Origin: Flavobacteriales bacterium
Lineage (GTDB): Bacteria; Bacteroidota; Bacteroidia; Flavobacteriales; ECT2AJA-044
Reading direction: 5' to 3'
NCBI GenBank assembly: GCA_021296215.1
Contig: JAGWBA010000015.1
Location: 1 to 37,296 of the forward strand
DNA: 37,296 bases
Shown: piece after piece, positions 9,827 to 19,023 of the stretch
How positions within the stretch are numbered: position 1 is the first letter of the stretch
How the letters are laid out: every line of letters starts with the position of its first letter
The notes under the pieces: model-generated
What the model was told of the DNA's origin: nothing
The model's input: the letters and a program-made list of their open reading frames with translations, nothing else
Databases searched by the model: none
Position numbers and translations under genes: made by a program

Positions 9827-9840
9827 GCGCCTCGCGGCGC
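9827..9840 (-). other. Hairpin with GCGA tetraloop in the rpoB-rpoC spacer
   Basis: On the minus strand GCGCC-GCGA-GGCGC forms a five-pair stem with a GNRA loop, in the 63-base gap between rpoB and rpoC. There is no U-tract, so it is not a terminator. An mRNA processing or stability element is possible, but this is inferred from form only. Confidence 0.4.
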
Positions 9841-9854
9841 GATTAGCAACTTTG

Positions 9855-12800
9855 TTAGTCAAGAGTTACATTCAGTCCGAGTCCCTTCAATTCGTGCAAT
9901 AGTACATTGAACGATTCAGGAATTCCGGGTTCCGGCAGAGAGTCACCTTTAACGATACTCTCGTAAGTCTTGGCACGGCCGATCACATCATCCGATTTAA
10001 CGGTGAGGATCTCGCGCAAGATATTGGAAGCACCGAAGGCTTCAAGTGCCCAAACCTCCATCTCACCAAAACGCTGACCTCCAAACTGAGCCTTACCTCC
10101 GAGTGGCTGTTGCGTAATAAGTGAGTACGGCCCAATGGAACGTGCGTGCATCTTGTCATCGACCATGTGGCCGAGTTTCAACATGTATATGATACCTACG
10201 GTTGCCGGCTGGTGGAAGCACTCTCCGGTTCCTCCATCGTACAAGTAAGCATGGCCGTAGCGTGGAATACCAGCTTCATCCGTGTACTTGTTAATGTCGT
10301 CCAAAGATGCACCGTCGAATACCGGCGTATTGAACTTCTTGCCCAAACGCTCACCGGCCCATCCGAGTACGGTCTCGTAGATCTGTCCGAGGTTCATCCG
10401 CGATGGTACCCCTAGTGGGTTCAATACCAAATCTACCGGAGTTCCGTCTTCCAGGAACGGCATATCTTCATCGCGAACGATACGAGCAACGATACCTTTG
10501 TTACCGTGACGACCAGCCATCTTATCACCTACTTTAAGCTTACGCTTTTTCGCGATGTATACTTTGGCCAATCTTACGATTCCAGGAGGCAACTCATCAC
10601 CTACGCTCACGGTAAATTTCTTGCGGCGGTATAAACCGCGCAAGTCACTCACCTTGATCTTGTAGTTGTGAAGCATATTGCGCACGAGGTCGTTCTTAGA
10701 CTGATCCGTCGTCCATTTATCTTGACTCAATACGGTGAAGTCCTCAATACCGTTCAATAGTTTTTGAGTAAACTTCGTACCCTTCTTGATCACTTCTTCA
10801 TTGAGCTCATTCACAACACCCTGGCAAGCGCGGCCGCTAACTACGATTAACAGCTTGTCGATCAATTTAGCCTTCAACTCAGCCATTTCGCGGCCGAACT
10901 CTTCATCTAATTGAAGAAGAACCTCCTTGTCTTGTAAGCGCGCTTTCTTATCCTTGATGGCGCGTGAGAACAACTTCTTGTCGATCACAACACCGTTCAA
11001 AGAAGGAGGTGCTTTCATCGATGCGTCTTTTACATCACCTGCCTTGTCACCAAAGATGGCGCGAAGAAGTTTTTCTTCAGGTGAAGGATCGCTTTCTCCT
11101 TTTGGCGTGATCTTACCGATTAGAATGTCTCCCGGTTTGATCTCCGCTCCAACGCGAATGATACCGTTCTCGTCGAGATCTTTGGTCGCCTCCTCGCTTA
11201 CGTTAGGAATGTCGGCTGTCAATTCCTCTTGACCGAGTTTTGTATCGCGAACTTCAAGGGTGTATTCGTCGATGTGAACAGAGGTGAAGATATCTTCACG
11301 CACAACGCGCTCACTAACCACGATCGCATCCTCGAAGTTGTACCCTTTCCAAGGCATGAAGGCCACCTTCATGTTGCGTCCCAAGGCCAACTCACCCATT
11401 TGGGTCGCATATCCTTCACAAAGAACATCACCTTTGGTCACACGGTCACCCTTACGCACGATCGGCTTCAGGTTGATACTTGTTCCCTGATTCGTCTTCA
11501 AAAATTTGGTCAACCAATAGGTCGCGTTTTCATCGTCGAAGCTGGCCAAGACTTCATCTTCGGTGCGATCGTACTTGATCACTACTTTCTGAGCATCGAC
11601 GTATTCAACGACACCATCACCTTCAGCGTTGATAAGAACCCGGCTATCCCGAGCTACTTGGCGCTCAAGACCAGTTCCTACGATCGGAGCTTCAGGTCGC
11701 ATCAATGGTACTGCCTGGCGCATCATATTCGATCCCATCAACGCACGGTTAGCATCATCGTGCTCCAAGAAAGGAATCAATGAAGCTGAGATCGAAGCGA
11801 TCTGGTTTGGTGCAACGTCCATATAGTCGATCTCACTTGGCTCTAGGACCGGGAAGTCACCCTCGTCACGAGCAATGATTCGATTATTTTCGAATTTTCC
11901 TTTGCTGTCTATAGGAGCGTTCGCCTGAGCGATCACCTTACGATCTTCTTCCTCTGCGCTCAAGTAAACCGCCTCTGCTTTCAAGTCAACCTGACCATCG
12001 TTTACCTTTCTATAAGGTGTTTCAATGAAGCCCATGCGGTTCACTTTGGCAAATACACAAAGTGAAGAGATAAGTCCAATGTTCGGACCTTCAGGAGTTT
12101 CGATCGGACACAAACGGCCGTAGTGTGTGTAGTGAACGTCGCGAACCTCAAAACCGGCGCGTTCACGAGAAAGACCACCAGGTCCGAGAGCTGATAGACG
12201 TCGCTTGTGCGTAATCTCCGCCAACGGGTTGGTTTGGTCCATGAACTGAGACAACTGATTCGTTCCGAAGAAACTGTTGATCACTGAAGAAAGGGTCTTC
12301 GCATTGATCAAGTCGATCGGAGTAAATACCTCGTTATCGCGAACGTTCATACGCTCGCGGATCGTACGGGCCATACGGGCTAGACCTACCGAAAATTGGT
12401 TGGCCAATTGCTCGCCTACGGTACGTACGCGACGGTTGCTCAAGTGGTCGATGTCATCGACATCTGCTTTACTGTTCACCAACTCGATCAGGTACTTGAT
12501 GATCAAGATGATGTCGTCTTTCGTCAATACCTGAACATCGCTATCGATCTCCAGATTGAGCTTCTTGTTCAATCGGTAGCGCCCTACCTCACCGAGGTTA
12601 TAGCGCGATTCAGAGAAGAACAGTTTGTCGATGATACCACGAGCGGTTTCCTCATCAGGTGGCTCAGCATTACGCAACTGACGATAGATGTGCTCAACTG
12701 CTTCTTTCTCCGAGTTGGTCGGATCCTTCTGAAGCGTATTGTGAATGATCGCATAGTCCGAAGACTTGATGTCTTCTTTGTGTAACAAGATCGTTTTCAC

Positions 12801-13667
12801 ATCGGCATCGAGAATCTCTTTGATATGCTCTTTTTCAAGAACCGTTTCACGGTCCAAGATAACCTCGTTACGTTCGATCGATACTACTTCCCCTGTATCC
12901 TCATCTACGAAATCCTCTACCCATGTCTTCAATACACGAGCGGCAAGTTTTCGTCCAAGAACTTTTTTCAAGCCGGTCTTACTCACTTTGAATTCCTCGG
13001 CCAAATCAAAGATTTCGAGGATATCCTTATCCCGCTCATAACCAATGGAGCGCAACAACGTGGTAACCGGCAACTTTTTCTTACGATCGATGTAAGCGTA
13101 CATTACGCTGTTGATATCGGTCGCGAATTCGATCCAAGACCCCTTGAAAGGAATGATACGCGCACTGTACAACTTGGTACCATTAGCGTGGAATGATTGA
13201 CCGAAGAATACTCCCGGTGAACGGTGAAGCTGTGATACGATCACACGCTCGGCACCGTTGATGACGAAAGTACCTCTGGGGGTCATGTACGGGATCTGGC
13301 CCAAGAACACATCCTGAACGATGGTTTCGAAATCCTCGTGTTCCGGGTCGGTACAATAGAGCTTCAATCGGGCCTTCAGCGGTACGCTGTAGGTCAATCC
13401 ACGCTCAATACACTCCTCTATGGAGTATCGAGGCGGGTCGATGAAATAATCCAGGAATTCAAGGACGAACTGATTTCGAGTATCGGAGATCGGAAAGTTC
13501 TCAGCGAATACCCGATATAGGCCCTCATCACGACGATCTTCAGTTTTCGTGTCCAACTGGAAGAAATCGATGAACGATTGAAGTTGTATGTCGAGGAAGT
13601 CAGGATAATCTAACTGACTTTTTATGCTTGCGAATGAAATTCTTTCAGGAGTGCGTGTCGTTGCCAA
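9855..13667 (-). CDS. rpoB: RNA polymerase beta subunit
   Basis: 1270 aa. The rifampicin region is recognisable at about 468-497 ([20 protein letters not shown], then [10 protein letters not shown]). The residues matching E. coli D516, H526 and S531 are D477, H487 and S492, the wild-type state. [25 protein letters not shown] and [19 protein letters not shown] are also present. The start codon is a TTG at 13667: the in-frame codons just upstream run into a TAA, and no ATG lies near the expected N-terminus. A non-ATG start and the absence of a Shine-Dalgarno suggest limited initiation. A hairpin leader (13717-13757) lies between rplL and this gene. Confidence 0.98.
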   Translation of the reverse strand: MATTRTPERISFASIKSQLDYPDFLDIQLQSFIDFFQLDTKTEDRRDEGLYRVFAENFPISDTRNQFVLEFLDYFIDPPRYSIEECIERGLTYSVPLKARLKLYCTDPEHEDFETIVQDVFLGQIPYMTPRGTFVINGAERVIVSQLHRSPGVFFGQSFHANGTKLYSARIIPFKGSWIEFATDINSVMYAYIDRKKKLPVTTLLRSIGYERDKDILEIFDLAEEFKVSKTGLKKVLGRKLAARVLKTWVEDFVDEDTGEVVSIERNEVILDRETVLEKEHIKEILDADVKTILLHKEDIKSSDYAIIHNTLQKDPTNSEKEAVEHIYRQLRNAEPPDEETARGIIDKLFFSESRYNLGEVGRYRLNKKLNLEIDSDVQVLTKDDIILIIKYLIELVNSKADVDDIDHLSNRRVRTVGEQLANQFSVGLARMARTIRERMNVRDNEVFTPIDLINAKTLSSVINSFFGTNQLSQFMDQTNPLAEITHKRRLSALGPGGLSRERAGFEVRDVHYTHYGRLCPIETPEGPNIGLISSLCVFAKVNRMGFIETPYRKVNDGQVDLKAEAVYLSAEEEDRKVIAQANAPIDSKGKFENNRIIARDEGDFPVLEPSEIDYMDVAPNQIASISASLIPFLEHDDANRALMGSNMMRQAVPLMRPEAPIVGTGLERQVARDSRVLINAEGDGVVEYVDAQKVVIKYDRTEDEVLASFDDENATYWLTKFLKTNQGTSINLKPIVRKGDRVTKGDVLCEGYATQMGELALGRNMKVAFMPWKGYNFEDAIVVSERVVREDIFTSVHIDEYTLEVRDTKLGQEELTADIPNVSEEATKDLDENGIIRVGAEIKPGDILIGKITPKGESDPSPEEKLLRAIFGDKAGDVKDASMKAPPSLNGVVIDKKLFSRAIKDKKARLQDKEVLLQLDEEFGREMAELKAKLIDKLLIVVSGRACQGVVNELNEEVIKKGTKFTQKLLNGIEDFTVLSQDKWTTDQSKNDLVRNMLHNYKIKVSDLRGLYRRKKFTVSVGDELPPGIVRLAKVYIAKKRKLKVGDKMAGRHGNKGIVARIVRDEDMPFLEDGTPVDLVLNPLGVPSRMNLGQIYETVLGWAGERLGKKFNTPVFDGASLDDINKYTDEAGIPRYGHAYLYDGGTGECFHQPATVGIIYMLKLGHMVDDKMHARSIGPYSLITQQPLGGKAQFGGQRFGEMEVWALEAFGASNILREILTVKSDDVIGRAKTYESIVKGDSLPEPGIPESFNVLLHELKGLGLNVTLD

Positions 13668-13716
13668 TGGACAAAAATTTTAATTAGTGATGAAAGAAGG
13701 GAACTAAACACAAAAG

Positions 13717-13757
13717 GGTCTAGGCCTAATGGAGGTACTATTAACCTCCAAAAGACC
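13717..13757 (-). promoter_or_regulatory. rplL-rpoB intergenic hairpin (possible attenuator or processing site)
   Basis: The inner stem is ggaggt (13731-13736) / acctcc (13744-13749); an outer stem is ggtct (13717-13721) / agacc (13753-13757). It sits in the 117-base spacer between rplL and rpoB. In other bacteria this spacer often holds an attenuator or RNase III site that sets the ribosomal protein to polymerase ratio. No U-tract follows. The function is inferred from position. Confidence 0.45.
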
Positions 13758-13784
13758 TAACCTTATAGGGTAAAGCTCGCGAGC

Positions 13785-14165
13785 TTATTTAAGCTCAACC
13801 TCAGCACCAGCCTCTTCAAGCTGCGCTTTCAAAGCTTCTGCTTCTTCCTTAGCTACGCCTTCTTTAACAGAAGATGGAGCCTCGTCCACTACAGCTTTAG
13901 CTTCTTTCAATCCTAGTCCGGTGAGTTCTTTGACGAGTTTTACAACTGCCAATTTAGAACCACCTGCTGATTTCAAGATTACGTCAAATTCGGTTTGCTC
14001 TTCACCACCGCCTTCAGCACCACCGCCTGCAGCTGGTCCAGCTACGGCTACAGCTGCTGCTGCGGGCTCGATACCGTATTCTTCTTTCAAGTAATCAGCC
14101 AATTCGCTTACTTCTTTTACCGTAAGGTTTACCAGCGAATCTCCGAGTTCTTTGATATCTGCCAT
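13785..14165 (-). CDS. rplL: Large ribosomal subunit protein bL12 (L7/L12)
   Basis: 126 aa. It has an N-terminal dimerisation part ([19 protein letters not shown]), an Ala/Gly-rich hinge at about 34-56, and a C-terminal globular domain ([20 protein letters not shown] ... [20 protein letters not shown]). That domain recruits translation factors to the ribosomal stalk. It follows rplJ by 65 bases in the same transcript, as expected, since bL12 is needed in several copies per uL10. The ATG is preceded by an A/T-rich sequence without a Shine-Dalgarno. Confidence 0.98.
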   Translation of the reverse strand: MADIKELGDSLVNLTVKEVSELADYLKEEYGIEPAAAAVAVAGPAAGGGAEGGGEEQTEFDVILKSAGGSKLAVVKLVKELTGLGLKEAKAVVDEAPSSVKEGVAKEEAEALKAQLEEAGAEVELK

Positions 14166-14230
14166 GTTTGAAAAAATAATTAGATTTTTAATTCACGTTC
14201 TCTATATGGGAAGCAAGAGTGCGTACAAGT

Positions 14231-14755
14231 TTACTGTGCGCGTTCTTCCAAAGCCTTGAGGAGTCCGGCGATCTTTTGACCTCCGGTACCCTGCAATCCA
14301 GAAACAACATTCTTGATCGGTGATTGCAACAACATAATGATGTCTCCGATCAGTTCTTCCTTAGACTTCAGATCTGACAGCGCATCCAATTGATCGTCGC
14401 CAATGTAGATTGCTTCTTCTACGAAGGCTCCTTTCAAAAGGGGTTTTTCGCTCTTTTTACGGAACTCCTTGATCAATTTCGCCGGAACATTACCCGCTTC
14501 GGAAATCATGATCGAGGTATTACCCTTCAGCAAATCGTACATCGGCTCGAAATCGAGACCTGACTTTTCCATTGCTTTTCTAAGAAGGGTATTCTTTACA
14601 ACGCTCAAGCTCACTTTACGGTTAAAGCAAAGACGGCGCAAGCGGCTTGTTGCATCAGCATCCAACCCTGAAATATCCGCTAGGTAGATATTCTTGTTCT
14701 CGACCAGCGTCTGGGTAAGATCCTCAATGACTTGATTTTTTTCTTCTCTTGTCAT
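14231..14755 (-). CDS. rplJ: Large ribosomal subunit protein uL10
   Basis: 174 aa, the usual length. N-terminal MTREEKNQVIEDLTQTLVEN, the rRNA-binding core with TSRLRRLCFNRKVSLSVVKN, and a C-terminal helix (IAGLLKALEERAQ) that carries the bL12 dimers. It is the base of the ribosomal stalk. Only 11 bases separate it from rplA upstream, too little for the long rplJ leader that uL10 binds in E. coli. Autoregulation, if present, must use another site. Confidence 0.97.
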   Translation of the reverse strand: MTREEKNQVIEDLTQTLVENKNIYLADISGLDADATSRLRRLCFNRKVSLSVVKNTLLRKAMEKSGLDFEPMYDLLKGNTSIMISEAGNVPAKLIKEFRKKSEKPLLKGAFVEEAIYIGDDQLDALSDLKSKEELIGDIIMLLQSPIKNVVSGLQGTGGQKIAGLLKALEERAQ

Positions 14756-14766
14756 GTTAAATAGGA

Positions 14767-15474
14767 TTATTCAGCCGTTACTCCGGTGATCGACTTAGGG
14801 TCGACCGCTACACTGGGGCTCATAGTGCTACTCATGTAAATACTCTTTACATAAGTTCCTTTAGCCGCCGTAGGCTTGAGTTTAACAATCGTTTGTAACA
14901 ATTCACGGGCGTTCTCTTGAATCTTTCCGGCTTCGAATGAGGCCTTGGCCACAGATGCGTGGATGATTCCGTAACGATCTACTTTGAAGTCGATCTTACC
15001 CGCTTTTACATCACTAACAGCCTTTGCAACATCCATAGTTACAGTACCCGTTTTCGGGTTAGGCATCAAACCACGCGGTCCGAGGATACGGCCCAATGGT
15101 CCGATCTTACCCATTACCGCAGGCATAGTGATGATCACGTCTACATCGGTCCAACCACCTTTGATCTTCTCGGTGAATTCGTCCAATCCGACAAAGTCAG
15201 CGCCGGCCTCTTGAGCCTCAGCTTCTTTGTCTGGAGTAACCAATGCGAGTACGCGAACATCTTTACCCGTTCCGTTAGGAAGGGTTACGACACCACGAAC
15301 CATTTGATTGGCTTTGCGAGGGTCAACACCCAAGTGGATCGCTACATCTACCGATGCATCGAATTTCGTTTTGCTGACCTGTTTGATCAATCCAGAAGCA
15401 TCCGCCAACGAGTAAAGTTTCCCTTTCTCGATCAGTGACTGTGCCTCTTTCTGTTTTTTCGTCAACTTCGCCAT
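14767..15474 (-). CDS. rplA: Large ribosomal subunit protein uL1
   Basis: 235 aa, slightly longer than the usual 229-231. Conserved parts are [60 protein letters not shown] and KTGTVT. It forms the L1 stalk near the E site. In many bacteria it also represses its own operon by binding the rplK leader. A small GC hairpin is present before rplK (15959-15979), but I cannot show that it is an L1 site. Confidence 0.97.
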   Translation of the reverse strand: MAKLTKKQKEAQSLIEKGKLYSLADASGLIKQVSKTKFDASVDVAIHLGVDPRKANQMVRGVVTLPNGTGKDVRVLALVTPDKEAEAQEAGADFVGLDEFTEKIKGGWTDVDVIITMPAVMGKIGPLGRILGPRGLMPNPKTGTVTMDVAKAVSDVKAGKIDFKVDRYGIIHASVAKASFEAGKIQENARELLQTIVKLKPTAAKGTYVKSIYMSSTMSPSVAVDPKSITGVTAE

Positions 15475-15485
15475 GTCACTATAAA

Positions 15486-15923
15486 TTAAAACGGAGCTCT
15501 TCCGGTTACGGTTACACCCATACTACGAGCTGTTCCAGCTACCATGCGCATCGCGCTCTCTACTTCAAATGCATTCAAATCCTGCATTTTGTCTTCTGCG
15601 ATGGTGCGAATCTGGTCCCAAGTGATCTTCGCCACTTTGACTCGGTTAGGTTCTCCTGATCCTTTTTTCGTTTTAGCTGCTTCCAAGATCTGAACGGCAG
15701 CGGGTGGAGTTTTGATCACGAAGTCAAAAGACTTATCCGCGTATACAGTGATCACCACAGGCAAGAGCTTACCGGCGTTATCCTGGGTACGCCCGTTGAA
15801 TTGCTTACAAAACTCCATGATGTTCACACCCTTGGCTCCCAAGGCAGGACCTACGGGAGGTGAAGGGTTGGCCGCGCCACCACGGACCTGAAGCTTGATT
15901 AATCCAACTACTTCTTTAGCCAT
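15486..15923 (-). CDS. rplK: Large ribosomal subunit protein uL11
   Basis: 145 aa, standard. The N-terminal [12 protein letters not shown]-type motif appears as [19 protein letters not shown], and the C-terminal rRNA-binding domain includes [20 protein letters not shown] and [10 protein letters not shown]. It forms the GTPase-associated centre with 23S rRNA. It is followed by rplA after 11 bases and preceded by nusG after 76 bases, with a short GC-rich hairpin in that gap. Confidence 0.98.
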   Translation of the reverse strand: MAKEVVGLIKLQVRGGAANPSPPVGPALGAKGVNIMEFCKQFNGRTQDNAGKLLPVVITVYADKSFDFVIKTPPAAVQILEAAKTKKGSGEPNRVKVAKITWDQIRTIAEDKMQDLNAFEVESAMRMVAGTARSMGVTVTGRAPF

Positions 15924-15958
15924 TGTTATTAGTATTAAAGTCCAGAGTTTCCATTCCA

Positions 15959-15979
15959 GGCGCTAGGAAGCGTCGCGCC
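15959..15979 (-). promoter_or_regulatory. Short GC hairpin in the rplK leader
   Basis: Minus-strand GGCGC...GCGCC (15979-15975 / 15963-15959) with an 11-base loop, in the 76-base gap between nusG and rplK. The position is where an L1-binding operator is found in other bacteria. The loop does not clearly match the L1 consensus that I know, so this is only a candidate. Confidence 0.25.
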
Positions 15980-15999
15980 GAAACATCCGCTCCAATGAT

Positions 16000-16545
16000 T
16001 TATGATTCCTTTTCTACTTGCATGTAGCTCAACTCGAGAGGTGTCTTACGTCCAAAAATCTTCACCATCACCTTCAACTTGCGCTTTTCTTCATTGATCT
16101 CTTCAATGGTGCCGTTGAAACCATTAAATGGTCCGTCGATCACCTTGATCGTTTCTCCTATGATGAATGGAATGTTGATCTGCTCATCGGTATCCGCCAA
16201 TTCATCCATGCGGCCCAACATTCTCTTCACTTCATTTTCGCGAAGCGGTACCGCTCCTCCTTCTTTCCCCCCCAAGAATCCAATGACTCCCGGAATTCCT
16301 TTGATCACGTGCTCTACTTCTCCTACCAAATGAGCTTCGACCATGATATAACCCGGATAGTGCGTGCGCTCTTTGCTCACTTTCTTTCCGTTGCGGATCT
16401 GGAATACTTTTTCGGTCGGAACCAACACTTGTGTTACAAGGTCTTCCATACCCAATCGAGTCACCTCGGACTCAATATATCCCTTAACTTTTTTCTCCTG
16501 TCCACTGATGGTACGAACAACGTACCACTTCTTATGATCGCTCAT
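16000..16545 (-). CDS. nusG: Transcription termination/antitermination factor NusG
   Basis: 181 aa. The N-terminal NGN domain includes KWYVVRTISGQEKKVKGYIE, HYPGYIMVEA and VIGFLGG. The C-terminal KOW domain includes VIDGPFNGFNGTIEEINEEK. NusG binds RNA polymerase and couples it to the ribosome. It is 14 bases after secE, as in most bacteria. An AGGAGA stretch lies directly against the ATG. The one-base spacing is too short for a normal Shine-Dalgarno. Confidence 0.97.
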   Translation of the reverse strand: MSDHKKWYVVRTISGQEKKVKGYIESEVTRLGMEDLVTQVLVPTEKVFQIRNGKKVSKERTHYPGYIMVEAHLVGEVEHVIKGIPGVIGFLGGKEGGAVPLRENEVKRMLGRMDELADTDEQINIPFIIGETIKVIDGPFNGFNGTIEEINEEKRKLKVMVKIFGRKTPLELSYMQVEKES

Positions 16546-16559
16546 TCTCCTTTAATCTC

Positions 16560-16754
16560 TTATCCGAAGATTCTGTAATAAAAGCTCAACAAATTACTGA
16601 ACGAGTAGTCCATCGCATATACCAACAGGGCGATGATCACACTCGCTACCGCTACCAATAAAGAACTCGCTTGCAACTCGGACCATGACGGCCAACTTAC
16701 CTTATGCACCAATTCGTCGTAAGACTCTTGGAAATAGGTTCTGATCTTCTGCAT
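16560..16754 (-). CDS. secE: Preprotein translocase subunit SecE
   Basis: 64 aa from the ATG at 16754 (MQKIRTYFQESYDELVHKVS). A longer frame begins at 16796, but it would translate into the 3' end of the tRNA-Trp gene, so the shorter start is chosen. It has the typical short SecE form: an amphipathic helix with the conserved VSWPSWSEL (19-27), and one membrane helix at about 30-48. It is an essential part of the SecYEG channel in the inner membrane. Together with tRNA-Trp (17 bases upstream) and nusG it lies on one transcript. Confidence 0.93.
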   Translation of the reverse strand: MQKIRTYFQESYDELVHKVSWPSWSELQASSLLVAVASVIIALLVYAMDYSFSNLLSFYYRIFG

Positions 16755-16771
16755 CTCTTCTTTTCTATTTG

Positions 16772-16844
16772 CACGGGTGGTAAGATTCGAACTCACGACC
16801 TTTGGTTTTGGAGACCACTGCTCTACCAGCTGAGCTACACCCGT
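16772..16844 (-). tRNA. tRNA-Trp (anticodon CCA)
   Basis: 73 bases. The acceptor stem is ACGGGTG/CACCCGT, the D arm is GCTC...GAGC, the anticodon loop is CTCCAAA (CCA), and the T loop is TTCGAAT. The last pair of the anticodon stem (G27-A43) appears mismatched. CCA is not encoded. It is placed between tuf and secE, a common arrangement in Bacteroidota. Confidence 0.95.
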
Positions 16845-16852
16845 TTATAGGC

Positions 16853-16884
16853 AAAGGAAAAGCACTAAAAAGCACTTTTCCTTT
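16853..16884 (-). other. Ten-pair hairpin between tuf and tRNA-Trp
   Basis: aaaggaaaag (16853-16862) pairs perfectly with cttttccttt (16875-16884). It lies between tuf and tRNA-Trp on the minus-strand transcript. No U-tract follows in the direction of transcription (GCCTATAAA). It is therefore more likely a processing or partial attenuation element than a full terminator. Confidence 0.5.
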
Positions 16885-16911
16885 CCCTTATTTTAATCGG
16901 CTGATCTAGGA

Positions 16912-18099
16912 TCAGTCGATGATCTCAGTTACCTGACCTGCACCAACTGTACGTCCACCTTCGCGGATAGCGAAACGAAGACCTACGTTCATAGCTACAG
17001 GGGCGATCAATTCAACCGTGATGGTCAAGTTATCACCTGGCATCACCATCTCAGTTCCTTCTGGTAATTTGATCTCACCAGTTACGTCAGTCGTACGCAA
17101 GTAGAACTGCGGACGGTAACGGTTGTGGAATGGAGTGTGACGTCCACCTTCTTCTTTCTTAAGGATGTAAACCTCAGCTTTGAATTTAGTGTGTGGAGTT
17201 ACTGAACCCGGCTTACAGATAACCATACCGCGCTGGATATCGGTTTTCTCAATACCACGCAACAACAATCCTACGTTGTCACCAGCTTCTCCGCGATCCA
17301 AGATTTTACGGAACATCTCAACTCCAGTAATGGTAGAAGTCAATTTCTTGTCTCCCATACCGATGATCTCAACTGGGTCTCCAGTGTTGGTTACACCAGT
17401 CTCAATACGACCAGTAGCAACAGTACCACGACCGGTGATAGAGAATACGTCCTCGATTGGCATCAAGAAGTCTTTATCAACATCACGCTGTGGAAGTGGA
17501 ATGTGCTCATCAACTGCCTTCATCAATTCCATTACAGTGTCAACCCACTTACCTTCACCGTTCAAAGCACCCAAAGCAGAACCTTGGATTACTGGCAAGT
17601 CGTCTCCTGGGAATTCGTAGAATGACAACAATTCGCGAACTTCCATTTCAACCAATTCCAAAAGCTCTTCGTCGTCTACCATGTCCACTTTGTTCATGAA
17701 AACAACGATAGCAGGTACACCTACCTGACGAGCCAAAAGAATGTGCTCACGAGTTTGTGGCATAGGTCCATCAGTAGAAGCAACTACTAAAATAGCTCCG
17801 TCCATCTGAGCAGCACCAGTTACCATGTTCTTTACGTAGTCGGCGTGACCTGGACAGTCAACGTGTGCGTAGTGACGGTTTGCCGTTTCGTACTCAACGT
17901 GAGCCGTGTTAATGGTAATACCACGCTCTTTTTCCTCCGGCGCGTTATCGATAGAATCGAATCCACGGGCTTCACCAAAACCGGCATCGGCCAACACCTT
18001 AGTGATAGCGGCAGTCAACGTAGTTTTACCATGGTCAACGTGACCAATAGTTCCAATATTCAAGTGAGGTTTGGAACGATTGAAATTTTCCTTTGCCAT
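16912..18099 (-). CDS. tuf: Elongation factor Tu
   Basis: 395 aa. GTP-binding motifs are G1 GHVDHGKT (19-26), G3 DCPGH (81-85) and G4 NKVD (136-139), with the switch I region [13 protein letters not shown]. The C-terminus ends [15 protein letters not shown]. It delivers aminoacyl-tRNA to the ribosome. It is the only tuf in the window and lies between four tRNA genes and tRNA-Trp. Like its neighbours it has no Shine-Dalgarno. The A/T-rich 99-base leader may contain its own promoter, but I find no clean TAnnTTTG with a partner element. Confidence 0.98.
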   Translation of the reverse strand: MAKENFNRSKPHLNIGTIGHVDHGKTTLTAAITKVLADAGFGEARGFDSIDNAPEEKERGITINTAHVEYETANRHYAHVDCPGHADYVKNMVTGAAQMDGAILVVASTDGPMPQTREHILLARQVGVPAIVVFMNKVDMVDDEELLELVEMEVRELLSFYEFPGDDLPVIQGSALGALNGEGKWVDTVMELMKAVDEHIPLPQRDVDKDFLMPIEDVFSITGRGTVATGRIETGVTNTGDPVEIIGMGDKKLTSTITGVEMFRKILDRGEAGDNVGLLLRGIEKTDIQRGMVICKPGSVTPHTKFKAEVYILKKEEGGRHTPFHNRYRPQFYLRTTDVTGEIKLPEGTEMVMPGDNLTITVELIAPVAMNVGLRFAIREGGRTVGAGQVTEIID

Positions 18100-18197
18100 G
18101 ATTAATCGTCTTTGTTTATAGTTAAATTTTAAAATTTACGTACCAAAAGATTCCGGACATCTCTTACGAGCACCGGAACCTTGAAAAACTTCTTTTG

Positions 18198-18269
18198 AGC
18201 CAATGACGGGAATTGAACCCGTGACCTCTTCCTTACCAAGGAAACGCTCTACCCCTGAGCTACATCGGC
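18198..18269 (-). tRNA. tRNA-Thr (anticodon GGT)
   Basis: 72 bases. Acceptor GCCGATG/CATTGGC, D arm GCTC...GAGC, anticodon loop TTGGTAA flanked by TTTCC/GGAAG, T arm ACGGG-TTCAATT-CCCGT. No encoded CCA. Last of the four-tRNA group and 99 bases upstream of tuf. Confidence 0.95.
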
Positions 18270-18299
18270 ATTGCAATCAATGCACCCCGAAAGGCTTTG

Positions 18300-18372
18300 A
18301 GCGGAAGACGGGATTCGAACCCGCGACCTACAGCTTGGAAGGCTGTCGCTCTACCAACTGAGCTACTTCCGC
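18300..18372 (-). tRNA. tRNA-Gly (anticodon TCC)
   Basis: 73 bases. Acceptor GCGGAAG/CTTCCGC, anticodon stem ACAGC/GCTGT around loop CTTCCAA, T loop TTCGAAT. No encoded CCA. Confidence 0.95.
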
Positions 18373-18409
18373 ATTCGATCGATCTCGCTCTCGCGGGCGG
18401 ATGTTCTTG

Positions 18410-18491
18410 TGGGGAGAGCAGGATTCGAACCTACGAAGCCGTTGGCAACAGATTTACAGTCTGTCCTCGTTGACCGCTTGAGTATCTCCCC
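18410..18491 (-). tRNA. tRNA-Tyr (anticodon GTA)
   Basis: 82 bases with a long variable arm, as expected for bacterial tRNA-Tyr. Acceptor GGGGAGA/TCTCCCC with discriminator A, anticodon loop CTGTAAA between ACAGA and TCTGT, T loop TTCGAAT. Confidence 0.94.
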
Positions 18492-18513
18492 AAAATGTCC
18501 TTCAATGAACTTG

Positions 18514-18587
18514 AGCCGATAGAGGGACTCGAACCCACGACCTGCTGATTACAAATCAGCTGCTCTAGCCAGCTGAGCTATATCGGC
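18514..18587 (-). tRNA. tRNA-Thr (anticodon TGT)
   Basis: 74 bases. Acceptor GCCGATA/TATCGGC, anticodon stem GCTGA/TCAGC around loop TTTGTAA, T loop TTCGAGT. First gene of the tRNA-tuf-secE-nusG-rpl-rpo transcript. Confidence 0.95.
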
Positions 18588-18616
18588 CTCTACCCCTTAT
18601 TTCATCGGCAATCATA

Positions 18617-18651
18617 TAAAAAAATGCAGCCCCGTTTCAAAAGGGACTGCA
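18617..18651 (-). terminator. Rho-independent terminator of hpf
   Basis: On the minus strand TGCAGTCCC pairs with GGGGCTGCA (one G-U pair; 18651-18643 / 18633-18625), followed by a T7 tract. It ends the hpf (and perhaps xerC) transcript. It overlaps the start region proposed for the tRNA-tuf operon. Confidence 0.8.
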
Positions 18652-18682
18652 AATGTAAAAAAAGATAAGGAATTGGAGCAAC
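18650..18682 (-). promoter_or_regulatory. Candidate promoter of the tRNA-tuf-rpoBC cluster
   Basis: The minus strand has TACATTTG (18657-18650), a perfect TAnnTTTG element, with GTTG (18682-18679) 21 bases upstream. The predicted start at about 18643 lies inside the first arm of the hpf terminator hairpin. Transcripts started here would lack most of that arm and would not be terminated. A second, weaker candidate further down is TATGATTG (about 18609-18616), with TTTG 21 bases upstream. Confidence 0.5.
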
Positions 18683-18712
18683 GCGAATTCAAAAAAAATT
18701 CAACGTTTATTT

Positions 18713-19012
18713 TCAGACTCCGCGAACGCGTTCTTTGCGCTTGTTTAACTGACGCTTTAACACGTCCACACTCTGATCGATCGCCTCCTCAAAACTCTTG
18801 CATTGTTTCTTTACGATCAAATCCTTCCCAGGTATGTTTACCCGTACCTCCGCAAGTTTATTCTCGTCCCCTGAGACGTTCTCTACTCTTAAATAAACCT
18901 CAGCATCTACGATCTGGTCATAAAATTGGTCCAACTTCTGAAGTTTGTCTTCAACAAATGCAAGCAGTTTCGGTTCCGCATTGAAATTCACGGATTGAGT
19001 GCGTACGTTCAT
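18713..19012 (-). CDS. hpf: Ribosome hibernation promoting factor (short form)
   Basis: 99 aa, HPF/RaiA family: MNVRTQSVNFNAEPKLLAFV, VEDKLQKLDQFYD, AEVYLRVEN, and the basic end LKRQLNKRKERVRG. The short length, without the C-terminal dimerisation domain of long HPF, is typical of Bacteroidota. It binds the 30S A and P sites and silences ribosomes in starvation. It lies 11 bases after xerC, so the two are likely co-transcribed, and it is followed by a terminator. Confidence 0.9.
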   Translation of the reverse strand: MNVRTQSVNFNAEPKLLAFVEDKLQKLDQFYDQIVDAEVYLRVENVSGDENKLAEVRVNIPGKDLIVKKQCKSFEEAIDQSVDVLKRQLNKRKERVRGV

Positions 19013-19023
19013 GTGATCGAAAT

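Noticed and set aside
16755-16796. Upstream extension of secE by 14 codons
   Set aside because: It runs into the 3' end of the tRNA-Trp gene; the SecE family starts near MQKIRTYFQE.
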